Source: Tenuifilum thalassicum (lineage in GTDB: Bacteria; Bacteroidota; Bacteroidia; Bacteroidales; Tenuifilaceae). From it: DNA of 64,000 bases. The notes beneath the pieces were generated by a model, which saw only the letters and a list, made by a program, of their open reading frames with translations, had not been told where the DNA came from and made no database searches. Positions within the stretch are counted from its first letter, which is position 1. Each line of letters opens with the position of its first letter. The stretch is taken from NCBI RefSeq assembly GCF_013265555.1, contig NZ_CP041345.1, positions 1,472,581 through 1,536,580 of the forward strand. The letters run 5' to 3'. A program made the position numbers and the translations under genes. Of this stretch, positions 24,659-31,612 are shown piece after piece.

Positions 24659-25951
24659 CTATTTAGTATTCACATTCCTAACAAGGCGCACATAGTTGTA
24701 TATTCTGATAGCGTCGCCTTGGGGGCCGCGACCGTATGGATAATCGTTAGGATCTCCAACCTTAGGGTCGCTTCGCTGTGCGCCGGCACCATGTACGTCT
24801 AACCATTGGTTCATGTATCCCATTGCACGACCAAAACTTATGTAACAAGCAGCGTTACCTGAGCTATTAGTCCAATTTGCATGAGTTGTGCTGCTCCAGT
24901 AGTAAGGGTAGTCAACCTCACCTGCTTCGTTAGTAATTTGAGTGCAATTAAACATGGGATCAATGGCGGCAGAATTGCTTGTTGATGGTGAACGGGTATA
25001 GTCAACAATACTTTGCAATTCCTTCACATCAGGTAATCGCCAGTCGGTGTAACCAGCTATTTCAGCATTCTGCGCATACTCTAACGCTTCTTCCCAGGTT
25101 AAGCCTTCGCCATTATCATCCTTTGTCCACATTAAACCAGTTGCTTTATCGGTGATGGTTCCATCGCCATTATCAACAAAATTGTTTATGCCGTAACTGG
25201 TGTTCCCTCTCACAAAGTACACGTAAAACTGTTTTTTTTCTGTCCTTCCGGGCATTGGACCAGTCGGATAACCCTTTATTCGTCCATCGGCAAAATTTAC
25301 TCCGAACATTGTTTCATCGCCCATCATGGTTGTAGAAACATATTTGGTTGAGGTGGCAAATTGCGCATCAATAATTCGTTCGCCTGCGCTTTGGTCGCCA
25401 TAAGCAAAGTCGAAATAATCGGTATTAATAAAGGGGACCAATCCATCGGTTGATGTTCCCTCGTAGCCACTTGGGTCCTTTCCGCTAAAATCGATTAAAG
25501 AGTATTGCTCCTTGATGGTGGGTAAACGCCAGTCGGTATAACCACCCAAGTTGAGACTCGAAGCATAAGCTAAAGCCTCATCATATGAGAGTTTATCGCT
25601 GTAATCAATAACGCCATCCTCATTTAGGTCAGGCGATTTAGTCCACATTAACCCGGTTACCAAGTCGGTTATGGTTCCGTCGCCATTATCCTGATATTTA
25701 GGGGTATTTCCAGGATAGCTGGCATTTTGACCGTAAAAAACATTGCTAGGGTCGGGTTGCGAGATCTCTCCTTGGTTATCGTAATAAGTTGTTTGGTTTG
25801 TCCCAACTATAGGATAACCCGTGATTTCTGGTAAATTACCATTTCCAGCTTGTGTGTTTTCGTTTTTTTCACAGCTGATAGCAGATAGTAGCGCTGTACT
25901 AAATATTCCTGCTATAACTACTCGTATCAAATTTGGCTTTGAGTTTTTCAT
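24659..25951 (-). CDS. DUF1566 (Lcl C-terminal-like) lipoprotein, two repeats
   Basis: 430 aa. A lipoprotein signal ends at Cys27 (LLSAISCEKN). Same architecture as the paralogue at 22862-24151: DNGDGTITDLVTGLMW, GYTDWRLPTIKEQ, FATSTKYVSTT, then DNGDGTITDKATGLMW, GYTDWRLPDVKEL, YYWSSTTHANW and a terminal YNYVRLVRNVNTK. The first module has an EF-hand-like insert DLNEDGVIDYSD that could bind calcium. Presumably surface exposed; ligand unknown. First gene of the ten-gene run, with a candidate promoter at 25977-25984. Confidence 0.85.
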   Translation of the reverse strand: MKNSKPNLIRVVIAGIFSTALLSAISCEKNENTQAGNGNLPEITGYPIVGTNQTTYYDNQGEISQPDPSNVFYGQNASYPGNTPKYQDNGDGTITDLVTGLMWTKSPDLNEDGVIDYSDKLSYDEALAYASSLNLGGYTDWRLPTIKEQYSLIDFSGKDPSGYEGTSTDGLVPFINTDYFDFAYGDQSAGERIIDAQFATSTKYVSTTMMGDETMFGVNFADGRIKGYPTGPMPGRTEKKQFYVYFVRGNTSYGINNFVDNGDGTITDKATGLMWTKDDNGEGLTWEEALEYAQNAEIAGYTDWRLPDVKELQSIVDYTRSPSTSNSAAIDPMFNCTQITNEAGEVDYPYYWSSTTHANWTNSSGNAACYISFGRAMGYMNQWLDVHGAGAQRSDPKVGDPNDYPYGRGPQGDAIRIYNYVRLVRNVNTK

Positions 25952-25976
25952 AACTACTAGTTTTGATGATTTGAAG

Positions 25977-25984
25977 CAAATGTA
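25977..25984 (-). promoter_or_regulatory. candidate -7 box of the DUF1566-to-LytTR operon
   Basis: TACATTTG on the minus strand matches TAnnTTTG and lies 26 bases before the ATG at 25951. No clear TTTG is found at -33. Confidence 0.4.
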
Positions 25985-26133
25985 TTGATGAAGGGTTCTG
26001 AATAAAAATGAAATCAGCTAACCATTAAACTTTATCAGCAAAAAAGGAAATTTTATCCTTAAATGAGTAAATGCTTGTTTATTAGTCGTATGCAGGATGT
26101 GTTTCCCTTTTTTAGGTTCTTAAAAGTGTTTTC

Positions 26134-26141
26134 TATCTTTG
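26134..26141 (+). promoter_or_regulatory. candidate -7 box of the serine hydrolase gene
   Basis: TATCTTTG matches TAnnTTTG and lies 22 bases before the ATG at 26164. A T-rich stretch at about 26107-26113 is at -33. Confidence 0.5.
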
Positions 26142-26163
26142 TGGTAACATATGTTTTGATAAA

Positions 26164-27468
26164 ATGAGCCAATTTCTGAATGAAAAGAGTAGGATAGTTT
26201 TTTGGGTGCTTACCGCTTGGTTGGTTTTGCTTACAAGTGTATACTCAGAAAAGATACTCTCTAAATCTGAATCTAAAACAAAACCAATTTTCCCTGAAAT
26301 AAATGTTTACGCAATTAGCAATAGACTTACAGATAGCCATGAGTATAGCCAATTAAACGATAGGCTTAGTAGATTTGTAAAAAGGTGGGAGGTAACTGGT
26401 GCAACATTTTGTATTACCCGAAACGGAAGGTTAATATACGCCCGTAGTTTTGGTTGGGCCGACAAGGAAGATTCATTGCCTTTAGAACCTTACCACGTGA
26501 TGAGGGTGGCAAGTGTATCCAAACTAATCACGGCAACGGCTGTTTTTAAACTTATTGAATCAGGTAAGTTAGACTTAGGCGACAAGGTATTTGGAAAAGA
26601 GGGGATTCTAAATCAGCCTCAATTTTTAGGTTATAAGGACAAACGCGTTGAGGACATTACCATACTTAACCTTTTGAACCATTCGGGCGGATGGACCACT
26701 CGTTGGGGCGATCATATGTTTATCGGTGATGTGATTTCAAAAGAGTTAGGAAAGGAACTCCCTTTAAGTGCCGATGACTATATAGTTTTTGCCCTATCAA
26801 AACCGCTTCACTTTCAACCCGGTTCTCGAAGCTCATATTGTAATATTGGATATGTAATCCTCCAGCGGGTTATAGAAGCTATTTCGGGAATGGATTATGA
26901 ATCGTATGTTAAAGCAGAGATTTTCGAACCTTTAAATATTCATGACGCCCATATTTCAAACAATTGGGATAGTTTGCGATTTGAAAACGAGGTTCGGTAC
27001 TACGAAGTTCCCGAAGCTGATAGCATTATGGCTTTTGACGGCTCTATCCGAAAAGTCCCGAGAGCTCGCGGGGGGAACGACGTGCATGTGCTGGGTGCTG
27101 CCGGTGGTTGGGTTATATCGCCATTAAGTTTAACCCGATTTGCTTTGGCAATTGATGGAAAAAAATCGTTTCCTGATATACTTTCGGCAAAATCAATTGA
27201 GTCGATGCGGAATACTTTTAACGGCCAATTCCATCCTTTAGGATGGCGATGGGTGCATGGCGATGGAACACTTTGGCGTTCTGGGTCAATGGCAGGTACA
27301 TCGGCTCTTGTGGTTTGTCAACCGGACGGATATACGTTTACTTTTGTGGCTAACCATAGTCCTTGGAAAGGGGCACGCTTTCCTTATATTGTTGATAGAT
27401 ATTTGAAGAGAATATTTCCTAGGTATATAGAACCTTTACCGCAAAAACATTTTTTTTTAAGGAAGTAA
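26164..27468 (+). CDS. beta-lactamase-family (class C-like) serine hydrolase
   Basis: 434 aa. An N-terminal hydrophobic segment (IVFWVLTAWLVLLTSVYS, about 11-28) acts as signal or anchor. The beta-lactamase/transpeptidase-like fold is shown by ASVSKL (SxxK, about residue 118), YCNIGY (YxN, about 225), and a late HGDGTLWRSGSMAG segment (HxG-like). Such proteins are D-amino-acid peptidases, esterases or penicillin-binding-like enzymes; the substrate cannot be told. It is transcribed divergently from the DUF1566 operon and converges with the LON-domain gene, 9 bases away. Confidence 0.9.
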   Translation: MSQFLNEKSRIVFWVLTAWLVLLTSVYSEKILSKSESKTKPIFPEINVYAISNRLTDSHEYSQLNDRLSRFVKRWEVTGATFCITRNGRLIYARSFGWADKEDSLPLEPYHVMRVASVSKLITATAVFKLIESGKLDLGDKVFGKEGILNQPQFLGYKDKRVEDITILNLLNHSGGWTTRWGDHMFIGDVISKELGKELPLSADDYIVFALSKPLHFQPGSRSSYCNIGYVILQRVIEAISGMDYESYVKAEIFEPLNIHDAHISNNWDSLRFENEVRYYEVPEADSIMAFDGSIRKVPRARGGNDVHVLGAAGGWVISPLSLTRFALAIDGKKSFPDILSAKSIESMRNTFNGQFHPLGWRWVHGDGTLWRSGSMAGTSALVVCQPDGYTFTFVANHSPWKGARFPYIVDRYLKRIFPRYIEPLPQKHFFLRK

Positions 27469-27477
27469 TTTGAGGCT

Positions 27478-28080
27478 TTAGTTAAGGCTGAAGTTATTCT
27501 CAAGCATTTTTTCTTGCTCTTGCAGATGTTCAACAAATCTCAGCTGTTTAATTAGATATTTAACCATTAAATTCTCGTCGCGCATCGAGTAAAAATTATA
27601 CTTTTCCTCGGGTTGTAGCTGCAATGCTTTAGCAACATTTAGAATATTTACTGAGTTTCCAGTAATGAGATTGCCCAACACGGGATCAATGCTTAGATTT
27701 AACTTTTTAATCAGAACTACAAGCTCTGGATTGGTAGTTGTGTAGCTATCGTCAACATATTCAATGATTCCCCCACCATAGAGCTTATCGTTCAACTTCT
27801 CCTTAAAATTTAGAAGATGAAAATTCTTAATACCTTTGATTAAGATGACCATTTCGCCCAAGCTGTTTTTAGCAACAATATTTACTAGCTCCACCTCACT
27901 GCCATATTGCTTTATCTCATTATCTTTCACAAATGGAATTCCAAAGGTATCGCCTGTTTCATTACACTCGTTTATAAGCTGTTTATACCTGGGCTCAAAG
28001 ATTCTAAGAGGAATTTCCTCGCCGGGAAGTAAGAAAACCTCTAGCGGAAACATCGCCATGAATTTTGTAGTACTTCCCAT
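27478..28080 (-). CDS. LON-protease substrate-binding-domain protein
   Basis: 200 aa. The whole protein is the N-terminal LON domain without ATPase or protease parts. Family phrases: MFPLEVFLLPGEEIPLRIFE, PRYKQLINEC, FGIPFV and a C-terminal helical part with YNFYSMRDENLMVKYLIKQL. Stand-alone LON-domain proteins are common in Bacteroidota, with unknown role, perhaps substrate recognition in protein quality control. Three bases downstream of msrB, so co-transcribed. Confidence 0.9.
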   Translation of the reverse strand: MGSTTKFMAMFPLEVFLLPGEEIPLRIFEPRYKQLINECNETGDTFGIPFVKDNEIKQYGSEVELVNIVAKNSLGEMVILIKGIKNFHLLNFKEKLNDKLYGGGIIEYVDDSYTTTNPELVVLIKKLNLSIDPVLGNLITGNSVNILNVAKALQLQPEEKYNFYSMRDENLMVKYLIKQLRFVEHLQEQEKMLENNFSLN

Positions 28081-28083
28081 GGT

Positions 28084-28548
28084 TTATTTTTCCTCCTTGC
28101 TTTTTGGAATGAACTTTAGCGATGCTGAGTTAATACAGTACCTTACACCAGTGGGTTCAGGACCATCATTAAATACATGTCCTAAGTGAGCACCACACTT
28201 TTTACAATGCACTTCGGTTCTCACCATTCCATGGCTTAAGTCCTTTTGGAACTTAATATTTTCTTCAAACTTGCTATCAAAAAAGCTTGGCCATCCACAG
28301 CTGGAGTGAAATTTAGTATCGCTCTCAAAAAGTTCTGCACCGCAGCAAACACAAACGTAAATGCCTGGTTCAAATTGATTCCAGTATTCTCCCGTAAAAG
28401 GCCTTTCTGTTCCCTTCTCCTGAGTAACAAAATATTGAATGGGCGTGAGCTTATCTTTTAAATTTTCATTATTCATTGTGCTATCCTTTTGGTTTTGAGC
28501 GCATCCGTATGTAGATATAAATGTAAATAGGATTAAAATGTAACGCAT
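28084..28548 (-). CDS. msrB: peptide-methionine (R)-S-oxide reductase, exported
   Basis: 154 aa. A lipoprotein-like signal ([10 protein letters not shown], Cys16) precedes a full MsrB domain. Zinc ligands are CVCCG and CKKCG; the catalytic Cys is in [20 protein letters not shown] and [10 protein letters not shown] are family motifs. It reduces methionine-R-sulfoxide in proteins, here in the envelope. Co-transcribed with the LON-domain gene. Confidence 0.95.
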   Translation of the reverse strand: MRYILILFTFISTYGCAQNQKDSTMNNENLKDKLTPIQYFVTQEKGTERPFTGEYWNQFEPGIYVCVCCGAELFESDTKFHSSCGWPSFFDSKFEENIKFQKDLSHGMVRTEVHCKKCGAHLGHVFNDGPEPTGVRYCINSASLKFIPKSKEEK

Positions 28549-28644
28549 GGCTTTATGTTTATTTAAAAAACAACGAAAACTTCCTTTTTGTTCGGTCTCA
28601 CTTAAAAATAAGCTAAAAAATAGTTTGGAATGCTTTTTGAAAAC

Positions 28645-28652
28645 TATCTTTG
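28645..28652 (+). promoter_or_regulatory. candidate promoter of the head-GIN gene
   Basis: TATCTTTG is a -7 box, with TTTG at 28624-28627 (17-base spacer). It lies 30 bases before the ATG at 28682. Confidence 0.5.
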
Positions 28653-28681
28653 AATAATTCTAAATTTAAACTGGTTGTTTT

Positions 28682-29359
28682 ATGAAAAGATTATTTTTAA
28701 TATCAGGATTACTAATGGCTTATAGCTTGATTTTTGCACAGAATACAGCAGAGTATAAATTAAACGATTTTACGAAAATTCGTGCATGGGGTGAGTTCAA
28801 AGTTTATTTGGTTAAAGGCGATGAGCTAAAGGCTAGGGTAGTAACTAAAGGAATGCCTGCTTCCGATATAACAATCAACGTTAAGGGTAACACACTTGAA
28901 ATCATGCTTAAAGGAAAGATATATGAAAGCGTTAATGCCGATATTTATGTTACCTATAATCAAATTAACAAAATTTCTCTTTCGGCTGCTTCAAGTGTAA
29001 GCATTCAGGATACTCTGAAAGCAGAAAACCTAACAATTGATGTTAACACAAGCTCAGAGCTGGATGGTGCCATTCAGGCAGAAAGTGCAGAATTTACTGT
29101 TGGTCAGGGTTCAACTCTTAGGCTACGAGGCGATGTTAAATCATTCGAAGCAAAAGTTAATACGGGCGGTATTCTTTCTGCCCTTGATTTAGCCTCGGAA
29201 AAGGCTTATGTAAAGGTAAGCACCGGAGGTATTGCAAAGGTTAAAGCCATAAAGGAGCTCGAAGCGAAAGTTCGTACAGGTGGTAGTTTAACATATACAG
29301 GCAATCCAGAGTTGAAGGATATAAAAACCTTTATTGGCGCCAAGGTGGTGGAACAATAA
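28682..29359 (+). CDS. head-GIN domain (DUF2807) auto-transporter-like adhesin protein
   Basis: 225 aa with signal peptide (FLISGLLMAYSLIFAQ). The mature part is a regular right-handed beta-helix-like series (VYLVKGDELKARVV, ITINVKGNTLEIML, ISLSAASSVSIQD, ANVNTGG-type turns, VKVSTGGIAKVKAI), typical of the Bacteroidota head-GIN/DUF2807 family. Probably periplasmic or outer-membrane associated; role unknown. Isolated gene between msrB (divergent) and a repeat block. Confidence 0.88.
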   Translation: MKRLFLISGLLMAYSLIFAQNTAEYKLNDFTKIRAWGEFKVYLVKGDELKARVVTKGMPASDITINVKGNTLEIMLKGKIYESVNADIYVTYNQINKISLSAASSVSIQDTLKAENLTIDVNTSSELDGAIQAESAEFTVGQGSTLRLRGDVKSFEAKVNTGGILSALDLASEKAYVKVSTGGIAKVKAIKELEAKVRTGGSLTYTGNPELKDIKTFIGAKVVEQ

Positions 29360-29376
29360 AGAGACAGTGTCGGGAG

Positions 29377-29664
29377 GAGGCGGATAAAAGGCGTTAAAAG
29401 TTAAACAATAAAGTCTTCCGATTCCTTCCGAATATTTCCGATTCATTCCGAAACATTAAAATGACCCCTCCAAACCTCCCCTGAGAGGGGGAGGCTTTTC
29501 TTGTGTAGGAGGTAGAATTGCTTTATACCCCTCTCCTCTCAGGAGAGGGGTTAGGGGAGAGGTCAAAAATCGAAACACCAAACACAAAAAAAACAAACAC
29601 GCCCCCCTCGCTCGCCTGGATTTACCTTCGGTGAGCTCCCTTCTGTCGGTTGTAATCCGTGCGG
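29377..29664. repeat. composite dispersed repeat block
   Basis: The gap after the head-GIN gene holds CCGATTCCTTCCGAATATTTCCG-type words (29418-29458), a pair of inverted GAGAGGGG-rich arms (about 29477-29560, CCCCTGAGAGGGGGAG and CCTCTCAGGAGAGGGG), and a stretch at 29600-29664 whose reverse complement reappears at 62943-63003. No gene seen. Confidence 0.7.
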
Positions 29665-29925
29665 TTATTTTAAAAAGGTTTTTTCATTAAGCAAGGCTCG
29701 AATAAATTTAAAGTATAAGAAGTATTTGTTACGGACTTTAAGTCCGCGCCAGCAATGGTTGTATTTTCTCTGTGATATTGGTGTATTCACAATGTTTAAT
29801 CCAAACTTTTTAAGAAAATCATTGGTTTCTTTACTACCACTAAATTCATAAGGATTTATTTTTTTGCAATTAATGTATTTGTACGCCAAAGAAGTAATAT
29901 ATTGTGAAATATAATATTCAGCCAT
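29665..29925 (-). CDS. small uncharacterised ORF, doubtful
   Basis: 86 aa with ATG start and no recognised domain. The C-terminal third (around CWRGLKVRNKYF) is encoded over the near-palindrome CGGACTTTAAGTCCG (about 29733-29747), a repeat-like hairpin. The ORF may therefore be a chance reading through a dispersed repeat, or a short remnant. The N-terminal half (EYYISQYITSLAYKYINCK) looks protein-like. No signal peptide. Confidence 0.3.
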   Translation of the reverse strand: MAEYYISQYITSLAYKYINCKKINPYEFSGSKETNDFLKKFGLNIVNTPISQRKYNHCWRGLKVRNKYFLYFKFIRALLNEKTFLK

Positions 29926-30009
29926 TAAATTATAAAGGAAACTTTTTTAAATTTCTCACTATATGAACCCCGTTATGCCTTGGGATGGCGTGTTATAAGT
30001 TGGAATTAT

Positions 30010-30564
30010 TTAAATATTCTTTTCAATTAACTCTAACAATTCATCTTTCTTATTTCCATAGAAATAACCTAAATGAGAATAAATAATTTTACCAGACTTA
30101 TCAATCAGAAAAAAAGTTGGAAAAGCTCTTACACCATATTTTCTTGCAGTCTCTTTCCCACCAACTAATGTAAGATAGTTAAATCCATAATCTTGTTTAA
30201 ATTTCTTTATTTTGTCTAAACTATTCCTTCCTTCACCTTCAATTCCTATAACAGCTAGTCCTTTAGTTTTATACAAAGAATCAATCAAACAAACGTCTTT
30301 CGCTGCAATTATACAAGCTCCACAACCTACCCCCCAGAATTCAAGTAAAATAAGTTTTCCTGAATAGTCAGAAAGTGCTATCTCTTTTCCATCCGTATCC
30401 TTTAGTTTCCAATCTGATGCTTTTTTGCCAACCTGCTCTTGAACTAAAGACATATAATACGTATAACTTAAAGTATCAACTTTTGCCTGGACTGTCTCCT
30501 GACTAAATGCATTAATTGGAAATAAAAAATTTAAATACAAAATGGCTAAAATAATGTTTCTCAT
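30010..30564 (-). CDS. TlpA-like thioredoxin-fold protein
   Basis: 184 aa with signal peptide (ILAILYLNFLFPINAFSQ). The redoxin/TlpA domain shows WKLKDTDGKEIALSDYSGK, then LLEFWGVGCGACIIAAKD with the CGAC active site (about residues 83-86), and the cis-Pro in RAFPTFFLIDKSG. Predicted periplasmic disulfide reductase. It is flanked by attC-like inverted repeats: one ending at about 30000 just past the stop, and one at 30591-30722 just ahead of the start. This resembles a mobile cassette (see findings). Confidence 0.9.
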   Translation of the reverse strand: MRNIILAILYLNFLFPINAFSQETVQAKVDTLSYTYYMSLVQEQVGKKASDWKLKDTDGKEIALSDYSGKLILLEFWGVGCGACIIAAKDVCLIDSLYKTKGLAVIGIEGEGRNSLDKIKKFKQDYGFNYLTLVGGKETARKYGVRAFPTFFLIDKSGKIIYSHLGYFYGNKKDELLELIEKNI

Positions 30565-30590
30565 AATCCAATTTTATTAATTAATTATTA

Positions 30591-30722
30591 CTTATAACGG
30601 TTTGGCTATGCGTAGTTCGGGTTTAAAAAGCACTTCACTTTCCGTTTAGCAGTTAGATTATTTAATGTAAATACTTTCATATCATCACTTTCACCCGCAT
30701 TACGTATAGCCATTGTTGTGCG
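30591..30722. repeat. attC-like imperfect inverted repeat
   Basis: GGCTATGCGTAGTTCGGGT (30604-30622) and ACCCGCATTACGTATAGCC (30693-30711) are inverted copies matching at 16 of 19 positions, separated by 70 bases. They are bordered by CTTATAACGG outside left and ATTGTTGTGCG outside right. The layout (short AAC/GTT-ended outer sites, longer imperfect inner arms, variable centre) is that of integron attC sites or a similar structured repeat. A 35-codon ORF reading across the arms on the minus strand is probably incidental. Confidence 0.55.
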
Positions 30723-30895
30723 TTCGTGCTTTATTTTTCTTTTCGTTTTTATTCTCATTTTCAATGTCCTCCTGTGCGGTGGGGCATTTTTTAAAATTTC
30801 TCTTTTCTTGGGCAGGGACTTGGAAGCTCTTTTGCAGGTTTTGGTTGTGCGTTGGCATTGTGCGACCTGCAAATGTGCTTACAAGTGTGCGTAGG
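30723..30895. other. gene-free stretch with a small hairpin
   Basis: ORFs on both strands overlap here but none looks like a protein. TTTGCAGGT (30831-30839) and ACCTGCAAA (30865-30873) form perfect 9-bp arms around a GTTGTGCGTTGG loop. Its words (GTTGTGCGTT) repeat those at the edge of the attC-like site, so it may be part of the same dispersed element. Confidence 0.4.
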
Positions 30896-31612
30896 CTAAT
30901 AACTCCAATCTGCATGACTGACCGGTAATTTATTCAACTCGTTTTTTAACTGTTTCCAATTAGGTAAATAGGTGTCCATGTAATACAGGAAGCGGTCATT
31001 GTGATGCCGTTCGAGTAAGTGAATCATTTCGTGCACAATAATATACTCCAGGCACCGGTCAGGCTTCTTTGCCAATTCAAGGTTTAACAGTATTCGCTTT
31101 TTCTCAATATTGCATGAACCCCACTTGGTTTTCATTTGCTTTACATGCCAGTCGTTGACTTTTACATTGAGAATCTTTTCCCACTTATTAATAAATGTCG
31201 GTATTTGACTTTTCAATTCCTTACGATACCATTCGGTCATAACCTCGTGGCATTTTTCACGGGAAGAACCGGGCCTTACATAGAGTTCTATGTATTTTTT
31301 TGATTTCAATACCACTTTGGGAGCACCATTATGCTCGATGATATTCAACAGATACCTTATTCCTTGAAAATAGATGCTCTCCCGTTCTTTGTATTCGATG
31401 TAGGGAATCCGTTCTTGCCCTTCGAACTTGCGTTGCTGGCGTTTTATCCAACCGAGTTTAGAAATAGCAAACAGGCGAATGGCATCATCATTCACTTTCA
31501 AGGGAGCAGCAATGCGCACCCTACCAGTTGGCGGGTAAACGGCAAGATGTATGTTCTTAATGTCTTTGCGAACAACATCAATAACTATATCGTTGACAAT
31601 GATTTGCTCCAT
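30896..31612 (-). CDS. YgjP-like (M48-type) zinc metallopeptidase, restriction-operon partner
   Basis: 238 aa, no signal peptide. The YgjP/DUF45 domain has VNDWHVKQMKTKWGSCN and the zinc site HEMIHLLERHHNDRF (HExxH, about residues 203-207, third ligand His nearby). It starts inside the hsdR stop (TAATG overlap), so it is translationally coupled to hsdR. This family is often the last gene of type I restriction operons in Bacteroidota; one idea is control of HsdR by proteolysis, which is not proven. Confidence 0.9.
   Translation of the reverse strand: MEQIIVNDIVIDVVRKDIKNIHLAVYPPTGRVRIAAPLKVNDDAIRLFAISKLGWIKRQQRKFEGQERIPYIEYKERESIYFQGIRYLLNIIEHNGAPKVVLKSKKYIELYVRPGSSREKCHEVMTEWYRKELKSQIPTFINKWEKILNVKVNDWHVKQMKTKWGSCNIEKKRILLNLELAKKPDRCLEYIIVHEMIHLLERHHNDRFLYYMDTYLPNWKQLKNELNKLPVSHADWSY

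Noticed and set aside
29400-29560. Possible CRISPR-like or direct-repeat array
   Set aside because: Repeat words are degenerate and adjacent, without constant repeats and unique spacers, and no cas gene is present anywhere.
30606-30928. Overlapping ORFs of 71-88 aa on both strands
   Set aside because: They read through the attC-like repeat and its neighbour hairpin, have no domain or plausible start, and conflict with each other.
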